Source: Capillidium heterosporum
Taxonomy: Eukaryota > Entomophthoromycota > Entomophthoromycetes > Entomophthorales > Capillidiaceae
Length of the DNA: 64,000 nt
Direction: 5' to 3'
Assembly (NCBI GenBank): GCA_016630905.1
Contig: WBMQ01000003.1
Location: forward strand, 558,001 to 622,000
Shown here: in pieces, positions 45,085 to 56,792 of the stretch
How positions within the stretch are numbered: the first letter of the stretch is position 1
Layout: each line of letters starts with the position of its first letter
The notes under the pieces: model-generated
Databases searched by the model: none
The model's input: the letters and a program-made list of their open reading frames with translations, nothing else
What the model was told of the DNA's origin: nothing
Made by a program: the position numbers and the translations under genes

Positions 45085-46006
45085 ATGACAACCAAGGCTG
45101 CCTATGCACAAGCTACCGAAACTAAAGGTTGTCCAGTCGACCATGCCAAACTAAGAGTTGAAGATAAGAGCACCTTAAATCAGAATGTTGAACCTATATC
45201 ACAAAGTTGCCCAGTCGACCACACCAAACTAAAAACCAAAGAAACAACTCCCTCAGCTGCATGTCCAGTTGACCACACCAAATTCAGTGCTCAAGATACG
45301 ACTACTCCAGCAACTTGTCCAGTAGATCCAAACGACGAAGCTTACAAAGCTTGGTTGAATATAAACCCCAACAATCTAATGGACACCAACTTGAACCAAC
45401 CCACTGCTCAGACCCAAGGCTTGAACGTGGAGCGGGAAGTAAGTTCGATACCCAACGGAGAAGGTAACTACTGGGTCTACCCAAGTGAAACGCAGTTCTA
45501 CACGGCCATGTTGCGGAAGCAGAAGCAACCCAGTCAGAAGGATATGAAGGTAGTCGTGCCTATACATAATGCCGTTAATGAAAGGGCTTGGAATTTGATA
45601 TTGAAATACGAGAGTATGTATAATGAGTAATATTATCGTATATTTTCGACGTTAACTTTTTTAGGCAGTGTAAGCAACCCAAACTGGTTCGATTCCAAGG
45701 TAGGCCTAAAGAATTGACGATAAAAGCTCGAGTTAAAAGTTGGATGGGGTAAGTTTTGATTTTCCTAAGCCATCAAAGAATTAAGACGGGTTGTTTTTTA
45801 ATTATTGTAGGTACAGTCTACCATTCGATCGACATGACTGGTACGTAGATCGATGTGGCCAACCGGTCAAGTACATCATTGACTTCTATTCGGGGAAACA
45901 AAGCACCAATTCGGGACTACCTTCCTTCTACTTGGATGTGCGACCGGATCTCTCTTTCCAAGGGTTGAAGGATCGAGTCAACTTCTTCTTCCATAAGTAT
46001 AGGTAG
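45085..46006 (+). CDS. holocytochrome c-type synthase (cytochrome c heme lyase)
   Basis: Three exons (45085-45626, 45665-45748, 45811-46006) give 273 residues. Four CPVD heme-regulatory Cys-Pro motifs lie in the first 75 residues (three as CPVDHxKL/F). The catalytic core follows: NYWVYPSETQFYTAMLRK, VVPIHNAVNERAWN (the His is the heme ligand in the family), KLVRFQGRPKEL, PFDRHDWYVDRCG and IIDFYSG. It attaches heme covalently to apocytochrome c or c1 in the mitochondrial intermembrane space. Whether it serves c, c1 or both (Cyc3 versus Cyt2) is not clear. Confidence 0.95.
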
Positions 46007-46876
46007 ACGTTCTTTTCCTTTTTAGAAAAGGATAAAAATAAATTTTTAGATGGGGTTTGGATGTATATGTGGTAAGTTTATAAGATTTAGCTGGTTTACT
46101 ATAAGTGAAGTGTGTATATTGCAAAGATTCAATATGTATACTGAAATATACATCTAATTTTACTAAGTTCAAAAGCTTTTTATCTACTTGGTTTGTACAT
46201 ATTCTCCTTAGAACCTGAGCTAAATTGAGATTACCTTGATGGCACTCGATTATGGATATTTTTAATCAAGACAAGAGATTGTAAAGCTAGCCAAAGGATG
46301 AAAGAAATCAGGGCCTATATAGTTGGTTTTGTTGTAAATATATGTTAGGGCGATTGGTTTAACTAGCATTAAATCCCTTCAATTCGCTGTACTAGAAATA
46401 TTTTTATATCCAAGCTAAAGCAGGTTATTGCTGTTGATAAAAGTTAAAAATTGGATAAGCTTGATAGTTAATCAAAACATGTTCATTCTTTAACGTTGCT
46501 ATTAAAGGTATCTAAATGCTATGTCTATTGACTCAATTGCAGCTGATGGCCTTTAAAATAGTGTGTGTAAATTTTCAAGCTGCTAGAGGTATCTAAGCAT
46601 TTTACACATACTATCTCAAATATCTAAATCAAAGAGTGTGCTCAAATGTATTCTAATATGACGCCATGCATTTACAATTTAACCACTTCTAAATATATCT
46701 TTTACGGCTTTATTTTGGCTATAGTTTTATATTTGCTCGTTTACTTAAGAATATATACTTGAAAGACATAAGCCAGCCAAAGTCCATAAAATATAATCAG
46801 CAATCCACCATCAATATAAAGACAAGCTCAAGTGCCGCTATTTCAAAAAAGATACTTATAAACGTCCAAGATAAAT
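46007..46876. other. intergenic, nothing recognised
   Basis: Convergent 3' flanks; AT-rich. Confidence 0.5.
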
Positions 46877-47772
46877 TTAATTAGTCTTCTTGGTCAAATT
46901 GCTCTGCTTATCAAAGGCTGGGGACTCCAAAGCAATTAACCAGGAGATAGCAATAATAACAACGCCAATCAAGAAGAAGCTTAACAGGAGGCACAGGATC
47001 AAAGGTGCCGAAACCCACCAGAAGAAGGGATCTTGGTAAGGTTTGTGGGGTACCTCGGTTGGCTTTTCAGTTGAAGTGGAGGTGGGGTCGGTAGGACTGG
47101 TGTGGGTCTTGGTTGACTTGTGAGTTTTACCGTTGTTGGCCTATTTATCAAAGTTTGATTTATAAGAAATGGAAATAAAGTATGCTTACCGATGGAGTGT
47201 TGACGACGATGACAAGATACTTGTCCAAATTTTTAGAGACAATGGTGTCGATAAATTGCAAGGAATCGGATGCTTTTAAAAATTAAACATGGAAAATTTT
47301 AAAAAGGTACCTGAAGTCAAATAGTATTTGGCAACGATAGGAGATTCATCAACTATAAAGATAAGTATTGAATAAATACAATAAAAGTTACCCTCAGTTA
47401 TTGAGAAATCTTTAGCATGGTCCTCGAACTTTGCCTTACATTCCTTGACACTTTTTTTCAATTCGTTCTGCAATTTTCCGATAGATAAGTCGACGTCCAA
47501 GTTGAGCTTCGTCTTTAAACCTTCATTCTAAACAATCTATTAGAATTTATACAAAACTTAACGATACTTACGGATAATTTTTTTTCCAAGTTATTATCTT
47601 CAAATGACTTGTAGACAACAGCTGTAAACTTAGCTTCACAACTAGTTAAAACATCTTTGAAGGTCGATAATGAGTCGGTAGTATCATAGTCGAAACTTAA
47701 AGGGCTCAACAAGGAGACTTTGATAGCAGTCACACCTAAAGCTAAAACTGGGAGGATGTTGAGCAATTTCAT
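46877..47772 (-). CDS. V-ATPase assembly factor-like membrane protein (Voa1/Big1/Ac45 type)
   Basis: Five exons (47572-47772, 47392-47527, 47311-47352, 47190-47272, 46877-47140) give 241 residues; introns 38-49 nt. Signal peptide 1-16, a lumenal domain of about 150 residues with two Cys, and a Thr/Ser/Pro linker. A transmembrane helix follows (WWVSAPLILCLLLSFFLIGVV), then ISWLIALESPAFDKQ and a basic tail. The TM-plus-tail pattern (SW...AFDK/AFEK...KK) is what I know from the Ac45, Big1 and Voa1 family, which packs into the V-ATPase Vo sector. The lumenal part is short and diverged, so the assignment rests on the tail. Divergent to Grx5 (about 205 bp apart). Confidence 0.6.
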
Positions 47773-47977
47773 ATCGGTAAGAGTTGGTCTGAGTTCGGTA
47801 GCTTGATTCCTCTGACTTGAATTTAGGAGTTGGTGGCGAGTTTAGGCGAATCATCATCTATTTGCTTAGAGGGAAATTTTCACCCAATTAGAGTTGAGGA
47901 CTTTAACCGATGGGTTTAGATTTTGATCTTGTTGATAAGTTTACGAAATCCAAACAAATTTTATACACTTATCAAAG

Positions 47978-48648
47978 ATGAGTAGATTTAGAGTAGGTTT
48001 TATAGGATACGAATAGCATTGACTTTTAATGATTTAGATATTTAATACCAAATCTTTGACTGCTTCCAGCTTCCGACTCAACTTTTCCAGGTACTTGAGT
48101 CAGGAGACTAAAGCTAAGATAGAAGCAGTAAGTTTATCCAATTTTACATACTTTCTAATTTTTCCTTTTAAATTTTGTTTAGGCGATCAGCAAACAAGAT
48201 ATCTGTCTATTTATGAAAGGCACCCCAGACTTCCCTCAGGTAGATTTAGCTTTACATTTTAAACTAAGAGCTTTCTTAGTGTGGTTTTTCTCGCGCTGCC
48301 GTGGCTATTTTGAACATGCAAGGTAAATTTCCTTTTACTATTATAAATTCTTATTTTTTCAACAGGTATCGAAAGCTTCAATCATGTCAACATATTAGAA
48401 GATGAGGAAGTACGTGCCGGAGTTAAAGAGTTTTCGTAAGCTTCTATTTTAAAATATAGAGTTAATTTTAGTTTTTTACAAGTCAATGGCCTACCATCCC
48501 TCAACTTTACATCCAAGGTGAGTTTATTGGAGGTTGTGACATATTGATGTCAATGCACCAAAATGGAGACTTGGAAAAGCTGTTGTTGGAAAAAAAGTTG
48601 GTGGAACCCATCGATGAAGAGGATGTCAAACCTCCTCGTCAGGAATAA
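47978..48648 (+). CDS. GRX5: mitochondrial monothiol glutaredoxin (Grx5)
   Basis: Six exons (47978-47992, 48038-48127, 48183-48239, 48280-48322, 48366-48435, 48483-48648) give 146 residues. An Arg/Ser-rich presequence is encoded by a 15-nt first exon plus exon 2. Then come [13 protein letters not shown] and the monothiol site CGFS (Cys55), split by an intron just before the Cys, and further on WPTIPQLYI and GEFIGGCDI for glutathione binding. Grx5 hands 2Fe-2S clusters on from the Isu scaffold. The acceptor of exon 6 (TTACAAG) was picked over an upstream TTTAG because only it keeps [10 protein letters not shown]. The 15-nt exon is the least certain part. Confidence 0.93.
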
Positions 48649-50739
48649 AATACCTTAACTTATAGATTTTTATTCTATAGTTGGCTTTCAACTTACTGAC
48701 AATAATACAACTTTGGCACCGATTTAGCTTGACTTGGATTCTCAATAGGATAGCTATTTTAAGTATTACACGTTCCAAAATATACTTCAATTTACTTGTA
48801 GAGATACGAAAGACTAGGATTTTATTTAAGGTAAATTCAGGTAATGAATTGTGTATGTAGGATTTAATCCATTCCTTCTATTCAGCTTTTATATACAACT
48901 AACGTATTATTCGGTTTATTTATCCATGTACATTATATTTCAGCTATTGTAGAATCCAAGATATATTTCCTCAGATAATTTTTTTGGCTCTAGGGCCAAT
49001 GTTATATGAATTAAATATTCTATATAGTAGTTTTAAATAATTGGCAGTCTTTCAACGGAGTGTAAATTTTGATAATTACAATGTTGTAGACCTTTTCAGT
49101 AAAGTTGAAAGTAGACTGCCCACCCCAATTTCTCAAGTACATTCCTCTTATTGTACTCTGGATTTACGTAAAGGAACACATAGGAGTGCTTGGTTGTCCT
49201 TATTCAAATAACATTTTTTAATAATACAATTTGCAAGGCAGGTACAATTAGGAGACTATTTTTAGTTTATTGTATACAAACTAGCTGTTTAAATCCAAGG
49301 GATTGTCCATAATGACCCTTTATAATAGGTTTGTTTTTCGATAGTGTAGTGCTTTTAAAATAATTTAAGAGATAAAAATAAATGTGGCTTTATATTGTAG
49401 CAAAGGTCATTGTTGTAGTCGATATTGGTGATTCTTGATATATATGGCTATTTATAATGAAAAAACCTTAGCTCTGAATTGGATGAAAAAAGAGAGGGAT
49501 AAATTACCTTTTTTAGAACACTAGCTACTTCTGATTAAGCGGAATAAAGGAAGTTTCAGAATAATATAGAGCTAGGCAGCTATCCTAAGAATTCTTGCTA
49601 GGATTTACACATTTCGGATCCTATACGAAAGGAGTTTGTAAAGGGACATCCGCTTACCTCCACTCGAACTTGGAAAGTTCGAAAAGTAATCAATCGTTTT
49701 AAAGGAATTCCGATATATATTAAAATTCGAAATAGTGAGGATGTATAGGCAAATTTATTGCTAAATCTAAGTAGTTATAAGTTGGCGAAAACTATGAAAA
49801 TATAGAGTATAAAGTATTTGATCAAAGTATTACTGGAATTTCATAATCCACAAATATGTAAGTTGAACCATATATTAGAATATAGTTTACAAGCGCTATG
49901 ACTTAATATTACAATGTATATTTATAAGTTCATACATGTGCATAGAGACGAAGAAGCAGGTGATGGGTCTAGTTCTTTTGGGCACTCCTGCGAATTCGAC
50001 AACGTATAATCCTTTCAGGGACTAGCAAGCTTAAAATTGAGATTAGAGGTAGAGCAAACTTTGCACGTTACCAACAATTTTGCATTGAGGCATATTTTAA
50101 ATATATTGAAATTATAGGGACGCCCTACCAATTTGGCGTATTGCTTTTGACATCTATAGCACTAGTATCTGATGTCTCTACTGAATAAACATATTGATGA
50201 ATTAAGCACCAACAGTCACTATTTCGAAATACTATTTTGAGGTATATCTTAAAAGTTTTAGCTTTGTTGCCCACATATTAAACTCAAACCTGATAAGAAT
50301 CAGCAAATAAGTTGTATATATTTGCGAACCGCAAGATCAATCCGAAATTTCAGAAAGGATGTATACCACCCTAAAATTTATTTCAAGGCAATAGAGCTCA
50401 ATAACTTTTGTGAGGTACACAATAGAACAACTAATACCTCGAGCAAAGTATCACTATAGGATAACCGTCACCAATGTGCAATGCTTTCAAGTGCAGCAGC
50501 CGTCATGGTTCGAATTGGGTTAACTATGAAGGATACTACCCCTAATTAATTAAATTTTCTAGCAGGGTGACCCTTTCCAATAGTATATATATCTGCACGT
50601 CAACTTTGCCATAAAGTAGCAACTGGTCCAATTTGCATCGAGAACAATAAATTCAATCTCAAAACCTGTATTTAAACCCAACCAAGGTGACAGCAACATA
50701 TCACAAAAATCTAGTTGATAAAACTTGCTCAGATCAAAG
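48649..50739. other. intergenic, nothing recognised
   Basis: About 2 kb without supported coding signal; a TATTTAAA element near 50668 may serve the protease gene. Confidence 0.5.
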
Positions 50740-51744
50740 ATGTACGCCTTTTCCAGCCCTCTTACCACTTTAGTAGCCTTGATGGCTATCACCGGTTCCC
50801 TTATGGCCCAAGACGAACCCGAGTCCCGTATCATCGGTGGCAAGGAAGCAAACCCCGGCCGTTACAAGTCCATGGTCCACCTAGTAATCAACAACAACTT
50901 CCAGTGTGGTGGTTCGTTGGTAGCCCCCAACCTGGTGTTGACGGCTGCACACTGCACCACTTCCATGGATCCTAACGCCTACCTCATCCGCGGCAATATC
51001 CACGACCTAAGTTCCCAACAATACACAAGGCTGCAGGCCACCCGTATCATTCCTCATCCCCAGTTCGACGGCAATAGCCTCATAAATGACATTGCTTTGA
51101 TCCAAGTACGCCCTGACTCCAACATGAGCAGCTACCTTCGCATCGACAGCTCGAACGCTGCCCGTGAAGGTACCACCGTCAAACTGACCGGATGGGGTCG
51201 TACCTCCTCAGGTGGTCAATCCTCTAGAGTCCTCAAGGAGTTGGATATGAATATCTTAAATGGTGGTGTCTGCCGTCAACATTTGGGCGCCTTCAATGAC
51301 CAGACTCACTTCTGCGCCTCCGGTATTCAGCAGGGTTCTACTGCCTGCCAGGGCGATTCAGGAGGCCCCGTTATGAGCAGTGATTTATCCACCGTCCTAG
51401 GTGTTGTATCCCATGGATCACAGAACTGCAACCGTTATGGTGCTGCCTTCTCCAGGGTATCCACCTACGCTAACTGGATCGCCCAGTATGCTCAAGGCGG
51501 TCAACCTGGTGGCCAGCCCGGTGGTAACCCTGGTGGTAATCCCGGCCAAGGTGGTCGACCTGAACAACCTATGGATGACGGAAAGTACCCCAAAGGTAGA
51601 TGTACCGACTCCGGCGACACTGTGTGCTTCGGAGCCCGAATGATCGGTGTCTGTATCGACACCCAGTACGCCCACCAGTTCAACTGCCCCAACAACTCCC
51701 AGTGCAAGATGAGCACCAAGGGTAAGGGCTACTGTACTCAGTAA
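50740..51744 (+). CDS. chymotrypsin-like S1 serine protease with Gly-rich linker and Cys-rich tail
   Basis: 334 residues from the ATG at 50740 (the frame is open upstream but that ATG gives a clean signal peptide, 1-23). A short activation peptide ends at Arg30, giving IIGGKEA. The triad is His71 (TAAHC), Asp117 (NDIAL) and Ser207 (CQGDSGGP). Position 189 in chymotrypsin numbering is Thr (QGSTACQGDSGG), not Asp, which argues against trypsin specificity and for a chymotrypsin- or elastase-like pocket. After the protease comes a repeated GGQPGG/GGNPGG linker and a 60-residue domain with six Cys (about 275-334), possibly a substrate- or wall-binding module. S1 proteases are rare in most fungi but expanded in some insect-associated ones. 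Confidence 0.93.
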   Translation: MYAFSSPLTTLVALMAITGSLMAQDEPESRIIGGKEANPGRYKSMVHLVINNNFQCGGSLVAPNLVLTAAHCTTSMDPNAYLIRGNIHDLSSQQYTRLQATRIIPHPQFDGNSLINDIALIQVRPDSNMSSYLRIDSSNAAREGTTVKLTGWGRTSSGGQSSRVLKELDMNILNGGVCRQHLGAFNDQTHFCASGIQQGSTACQGDSGGPVMSSDLSTVLGVVSHGSQNCNRYGAAFSRVSTYANWIAQYAQGGQPGGQPGGNPGGNPGQGGRPEQPMDDGKYPKGRCTDSGDTVCFGARMIGVCIDTQYAHQFNCPNNSQCKMSTKGKGYCTQ

Positions 51745-52987
51745 ATAGTTTAATAAAATAATACGTCCTTGTTGCTAGAATTGATATAAATATTTAGTAT
51801 TTTCTTTATAAATATAGAATATGCATTAGTATATAATCCAAAAACCCTTCATTGATGAAATTGAGTTGAGTTGTTGAAAGTTAATAGGTTTTCCTAAAGG
51901 CATTAAATATAGTACTTTTGGAAGTTAGATGTGATATGTTATCTTTAACTTCTGCTTTAACAACGATACATTGGCTAAAGAAAGTAGAAGCCAAAGCAAC
52001 TTGACATTAGCTAGTCGATAAAGTATTTGGAAAGCTATAGTTTCTACCATTGTTTTGAATTGACAAAAGCTATCCTTCCTTCATAAGGTGAAGCTACAGC
52101 GAATATTAAAATACACACCACTACAATGCAAAACAAGTGATATAAATAGAAACATTCGAATTTAATACATATTTCTTTCCAACTTAATAAAAAGCATTAT
52201 AGGGAAATTTAAGGATAGAGGTATTAACGATCGAACGTTTCTCTCTATATTTTTAGCAGTGGACTATGATCTATCTACTACAGTAAAAATTAGGCGAAAA
52301 AATGGTTTATACAGATAAAATTCATTAATATAAGCCACCTAATTTTGATCAAAGTAGTATGGAGTGTAGCTACTTTCTTATCTCACTTATCACAAACAGT
52401 TAAAGAGACCATACACGAACTGAAATTTTAAAGAATATCCATTGGATATACATTTTTAAAATTTTATGTATATGCAATTTTTATACATTCTTAACTTTCA
52501 AAAGTTTACGTTTTCTTCCTGTAAACTCAAACCTAATAACATATATTCTAACAGCTATGTGCCTTATATAGAGGGTATATGTTCATTTAAGATTTATATT
52601 TATTGAACATAGAAGATTTTGTTTACTTTTAAAACAATTCGTTAAAACCAACTACCTTGTATAGCAAAACTTTGTAGGTAAATTGGCTGGAAATATTTTC
52701 CTTTTTAGGAATATATAAGTCTGTCTTACATAGGAAACACTACTTTTATAGACAATGTCATTTTTAGATAGTACACTAATAGCGTTGATAATTAGAGATC
52801 GTTGACCATACATCTCAAGAAAGTGATACTTTTACATAACTAATTAGCATCCAATAAGCCAGTTTTAATAGGTATCTAAAGCCGCTGGTTTTTTATACTT
52901 ATGGGCTATCAATATAAATCTAAAGATTGGAAATAAAACATATGTTAACCTTAAATTTCGACATAGAATAAATATTTATAACAAAAC
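51745..52987. other. intergenic, nothing recognised
   Basis: Convergent 3' flanks of two proteases; AT-rich. Confidence 0.5.
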
Positions 52988-54145
52988 TCAAGTAGCATTG
53001 TTGAAAATCAACAAGTTAGGTGATCCTTTGGGATCGGTCACCGCATTCTTCGTAGCTGAAGCTAGAATTTTGGCAGCTACTTGTACGTTAGTGATATTAG
53101 CTTGGCTGAAGAAATAGGCAGCTAAACCAGCTACATGGGGGGCAGCCATCGAAGTACCTGAATCTGAATAGCTTTTACCATCCTTCCAAGTCGATAATAT
53201 GTCGACACCAGGAGCGAAGACATCAACACACTTGCCATAGCTGGAGAAACTGGCTCGCTTATCTTCGATGTCAATGGCTCCAACTGTAATAACTTCTTTA
53301 ACATGAGCTGGTGAAAACTTGCAAGCGTCATCATCCTCGTTCCCAGCTGATGCCACTATAACGAATCCTTTGTTGTAAGCGGCTAAAACTGCGGTGTCGA
53401 CACTTTCCAACAATGGGGTTAGTACTGACATCGATAGTACGTTCCCCTTCTTACCGCGTTTATCCCCAATAGCCCAGTTGATGGAGGATATAAGAGCTGA
53501 GATCCTGCAGTCGCCTTGATCGGTACAAAATTTAACTCCTACTAAACTAGCTTTTTTGGCTACGCCGTAGGTTTTGGATCCTACACTTCCGGCACAATGT
53601 GTTCCGTGACTTATAGGATCAGTTGTAGCGTCTCCAGCGAAACTAGCACCGACAACAGCACGTCCTTCAAAGTCAGGGTGGTTAGCTATGAGCCCAGTAT
53701 CGATGACGTACACTGCGACGCCAGATCCATCCCCATTGTAGGTGTAAGTGGATTGGGTAGCTGTAGTCAATTTGGCCCGCTGCGAAGTACGAGCCAGGCC
53801 CCAAGGTGCACCCTTTTGTACGGTAGTTAATTTGACGTAACCTTCTTGCTCGACAGCTTGGACTTCGGGTAGAGCCCGTACCTTCTCCAAGACACTGGGT
53901 GTAAAAGTGGCATGATAAAGGTTACCTACGTTATCGAAGATTGTTTCAATTTTGTTCAAGTTGCTACGTTCAGTGAACAGCTGCCTTACAGATTCAAGGT
54001 GAATTTCAATGGTGGAACGGGAGTTTGGGTTGAGCTTGACGAGATAGCTGTTGGGTATGGCATTCTTCTGCAAATTTATAGGTGCTAGGCAGTTGACTAA
54101 AGGCAGTAGGACTTGGGTTAATACTATGTAGTTGTAAAGCTGCAT
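52988..54145 (-). CDS. subtilisin-like serine protease (S8A, proteinase K type)
   Basis: A 385-residue single exon. Signal peptide about 1-19, inhibitor-I9 propeptide about 33-108 (SYLVKLNP...VEQEGYVKL), then the mature protease. Triad: Asp149 (VYVIDTGL), His180 (SHGTHCAG) and Ser332 (SGTSMAAPHVAG); the oxyanion Asn is in SAGNEDDD. PWGLAR at the mature start is typical of proteinase K and cuticle-degrading Pr1-type enzymes. Secreted, broad specificity. Paired with the S1 protease in a convergent arrangement. Confidence 0.96.
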   Translation of the reverse strand: MQLYNYIVLTQVLLPLVNCLAPINLQKNAIPNSYLVKLNPNSRSTIEIHLESVRQLFTERSNLNKIETIFDNVGNLYHATFTPSVLEKVRALPEVQAVEQEGYVKLTTVQKGAPWGLARTSQRAKLTTATQSTYTYNGDGSGVAVYVIDTGLIANHPDFEGRAVVGASFAGDATTDPISHGTHCAGSVGSKTYGVAKKASLVGVKFCTDQGDCRISALISSINWAIGDKRGKKGNVLSMSVLTPLLESVDTAVLAAYNKGFVIVASAGNEDDDACKFSPAHVKEVITVGAIDIEDKRASFSSYGKCVDVFAPGVDILSTWKDGKSYSDSGTSMAAPHVAGLAAYFFSQANITNVQVAAKILASATKNAVTDPKGSPNLLIFNNAT

Positions 54146-56792
54146 CTAGTTTGAAGTTTGTTCTTGTTTATAACCAAACTTTAGTCTAATTTGCAGCCTA
54201 TATATACCTTTAAGCTATCCTTTATTTCACCAGCTTTGAGACATCCTCACTCTCTGTGAGGTGTCAAGTGGGACTCTGTTCTATAAAGTTCATTGGAAAA
54301 CTCATGTGTTCGAAGCGTGAATCGCCAACTAGTCAGCTAAATAGGTCTTGAGGTTGGTTGGTAAATTAAATGAGAGTCATTAGATGACCCTTTAGATATG
54401 TAAATTTTATAATTGAGGGATAAAAAGTTATTGTAATTTCAATCATGTATATAGTGAAGTATATTATTGCAATGCATCTTAAAAGATTTATAAGCATCCG
54501 TTATAAACCTTATTACTAGAGCTAAAACAACTTTAGCTCCACCCGCAGGAATCTCGTAATATATAGTCGTAAGCACTTAAAACAACTGCATTATTATACC
54601 CTTATTGAGCTCCACCTATATTGCCTTCATCTGAAAAGGGATATATTATAGCGTCAAGTGAGATAGTAGAGGTTTCTGACAATTTCTTTATCAGGGTCAA
54701 TATCTATTGGTTGTTGCATTCAAATTTGCTTATGATGAAATTCAATATGTGAATATTTAAGGTGCCATCAGTTTATATATCAAATCACAAAGAGCATGAT
54801 ATAAAAGGAAGTAAATCTGCAGTTTGAAATCCAAACTTGCGTACTTGGCGCAAAGTCGCTAAAATCAAAAGGAAGTTGGCCATCACCTGATTGAAATGGT
54901 TTTGGCTCAAAGTAGTTTAGAATTCAAAGTGGAGCTTGATGGCGTAAGCTCAATGAGCTGACAAGTGTCATAAACGAAATGCATCCACATACAAGACATT
55001 TAACTTATGTATGTATATTTATCAAGCTTAGTATAGATTTGTATTTTATGTTTAAGTAAAATAAATTTGTGTTTCTTACTGATTACTTCAAGCGACAGAG
55101 TTTTAAAAGTTTATATTGCTAGTTTGATTACAATTTCTATATGAGCCTACTAGTTTATGTAGTAGGCTTAGTATACTAGTTATATTATCTAGATAAAATT
55201 TTTAGAAAAATGTTGCTGATATTCAATAAGTATTCTCACTTTTAAGCCATCACTTGCTAGTATAAAAGATATATCATATCGAACAGATTTAAATAGTTTG
55301 ATGCAAATAGGCCATAAAGTAGTGATTCCAATCCTTATAATTATTGAATAGATATGCCAAAATTAATAATAAAATGGGCACATGAAGTATTTTGTGCACC
55401 CTTTCTATACTTCAATAGTTTACATAATCCTCCATATTGAAGGAATAGTTTGGTTAGAAAGTTTTGTATAAGTATAATATGCCGATATAGCTTATATTCT
55501 AAATATAAGCAAAAATTGATTTATATACTTGGAAATATATTCAAAAGCAGACTAAAAATAGGATATTTAGTTAATAAGTTCAATAGCCTATTAAAGTAAT
55601 AAACTATACATTATAACTTTTCAGATAAAATTATTCAAAGCTCATTTGATAATATTGGTATAATAGTTTATAGTGTATCAATATGCTAACTGCATATACA
55701 CTAACTATATATACTACCTTGCAGACTATTTCGTGCTGAATTAATAGAGTATAATTTTAATTAAATACAAATGCAGATGCTCCATTAATTTTAAACGATA
55801 TTTAGTTTTTGAAGTTTCGGACAGGTTTCATCAAATATACGAAGCTATAGAAATTAATACAAATTATATTAAAAAAGCTTGTATCATCCTATACCTGCCG
55901 TTTTAGAAATAGAACAAGTTTCAAGCCTCTATAGATGCCTGATTAAAAGTCAATGCTCTGGTCGGAATCTATCACTTCAAATCATTTGAATACTATAGGA
56001 GACTTTAAGTGGTAAATCCTGATTAGAATAGCATCAGGAACAGTGAGCTAGAGAGCACAGGATGCACCCATGCGCCTACTCAAAGGCTAAACCAACTTGT
56101 CAAAAAACAAAGCTAAATCATCGTACGATTTATTTACCTACGTTTCATTAGTCGAATCCACACATCTAAAAGTTTTATAGAATCGTACCATCTCACAAAC
56201 TGGATAAAGGGTTGGACATTTGTAGAACTTGAAATCGAAAGATTCCAGTCAGTCTCTATACTTTGTGGTAGTTGCAAAAAGCAATATTTCGCAACAACTA
56301 CCTAAGTTGATTTGAAGTAGAGCCCTCGGAAGTTTAGGATCCACTTATCTATGATTCCAAGTAGATATAGATCGGAGTTCTGCGAAGCTGTTAAGTTAAC
56401 CTTGTACAGGATCTAAGATATGAATAGTCAAACATTAATCAATTTAAATAGCCTTATACCCTGCTTATACTTGGCATTTATATTTCAACTACTGCAGCAA
56501 ATCTATAAGGTTCAAAAGGATATACCTTTTTGCAATGAAATTAGTCACATAGTTATAATTAAATACGATGATATACGTTACCAAACTAGACAAAAATTGA
56601 CGGATCAATTGTATATTCCATATACGTCTAAATATTGGCCTCAAACCTAGCTTAAAATGATGGCCTGTAAGTTTCATGTCGCATGTTTGAATTTAGAATT
56701 CTGAATGTTCCAATAGAATTTGACATATCGTTTTAAAAAGTATATATAGGTGTATTAATCCTTGCTCTTCATGTATAAATTATACAGAAAAC
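54146..56792. other. long intergenic stretch
   Basis: 2.6 kb of AT-rich DNA. A 76-codon frame with an ATG at 56420 has no family signature and overlaps an equally long antisense frame. TATATATA at 56741-56748 is the likely P450 promoter element. Confidence 0.5.
56741..56748 (+). promoter_or_regulatory. TATA box of the P450 gene
   Basis: TATATATA about 45 bp upstream of the ATG at 56793. Confidence 0.45.

Noticed and set aside
50505-50530. GGTTCGAATTGGG, which looks like a tRNA T-loop
   Set aside because: The flanking bases do not form the T-stem and no A box or acceptor stem is found.
56420-56650. 76-codon plus frame upstream of the P450
   Set aside because: An equally long antisense frame covers it and its composition is that of AT-rich noncoding DNA.
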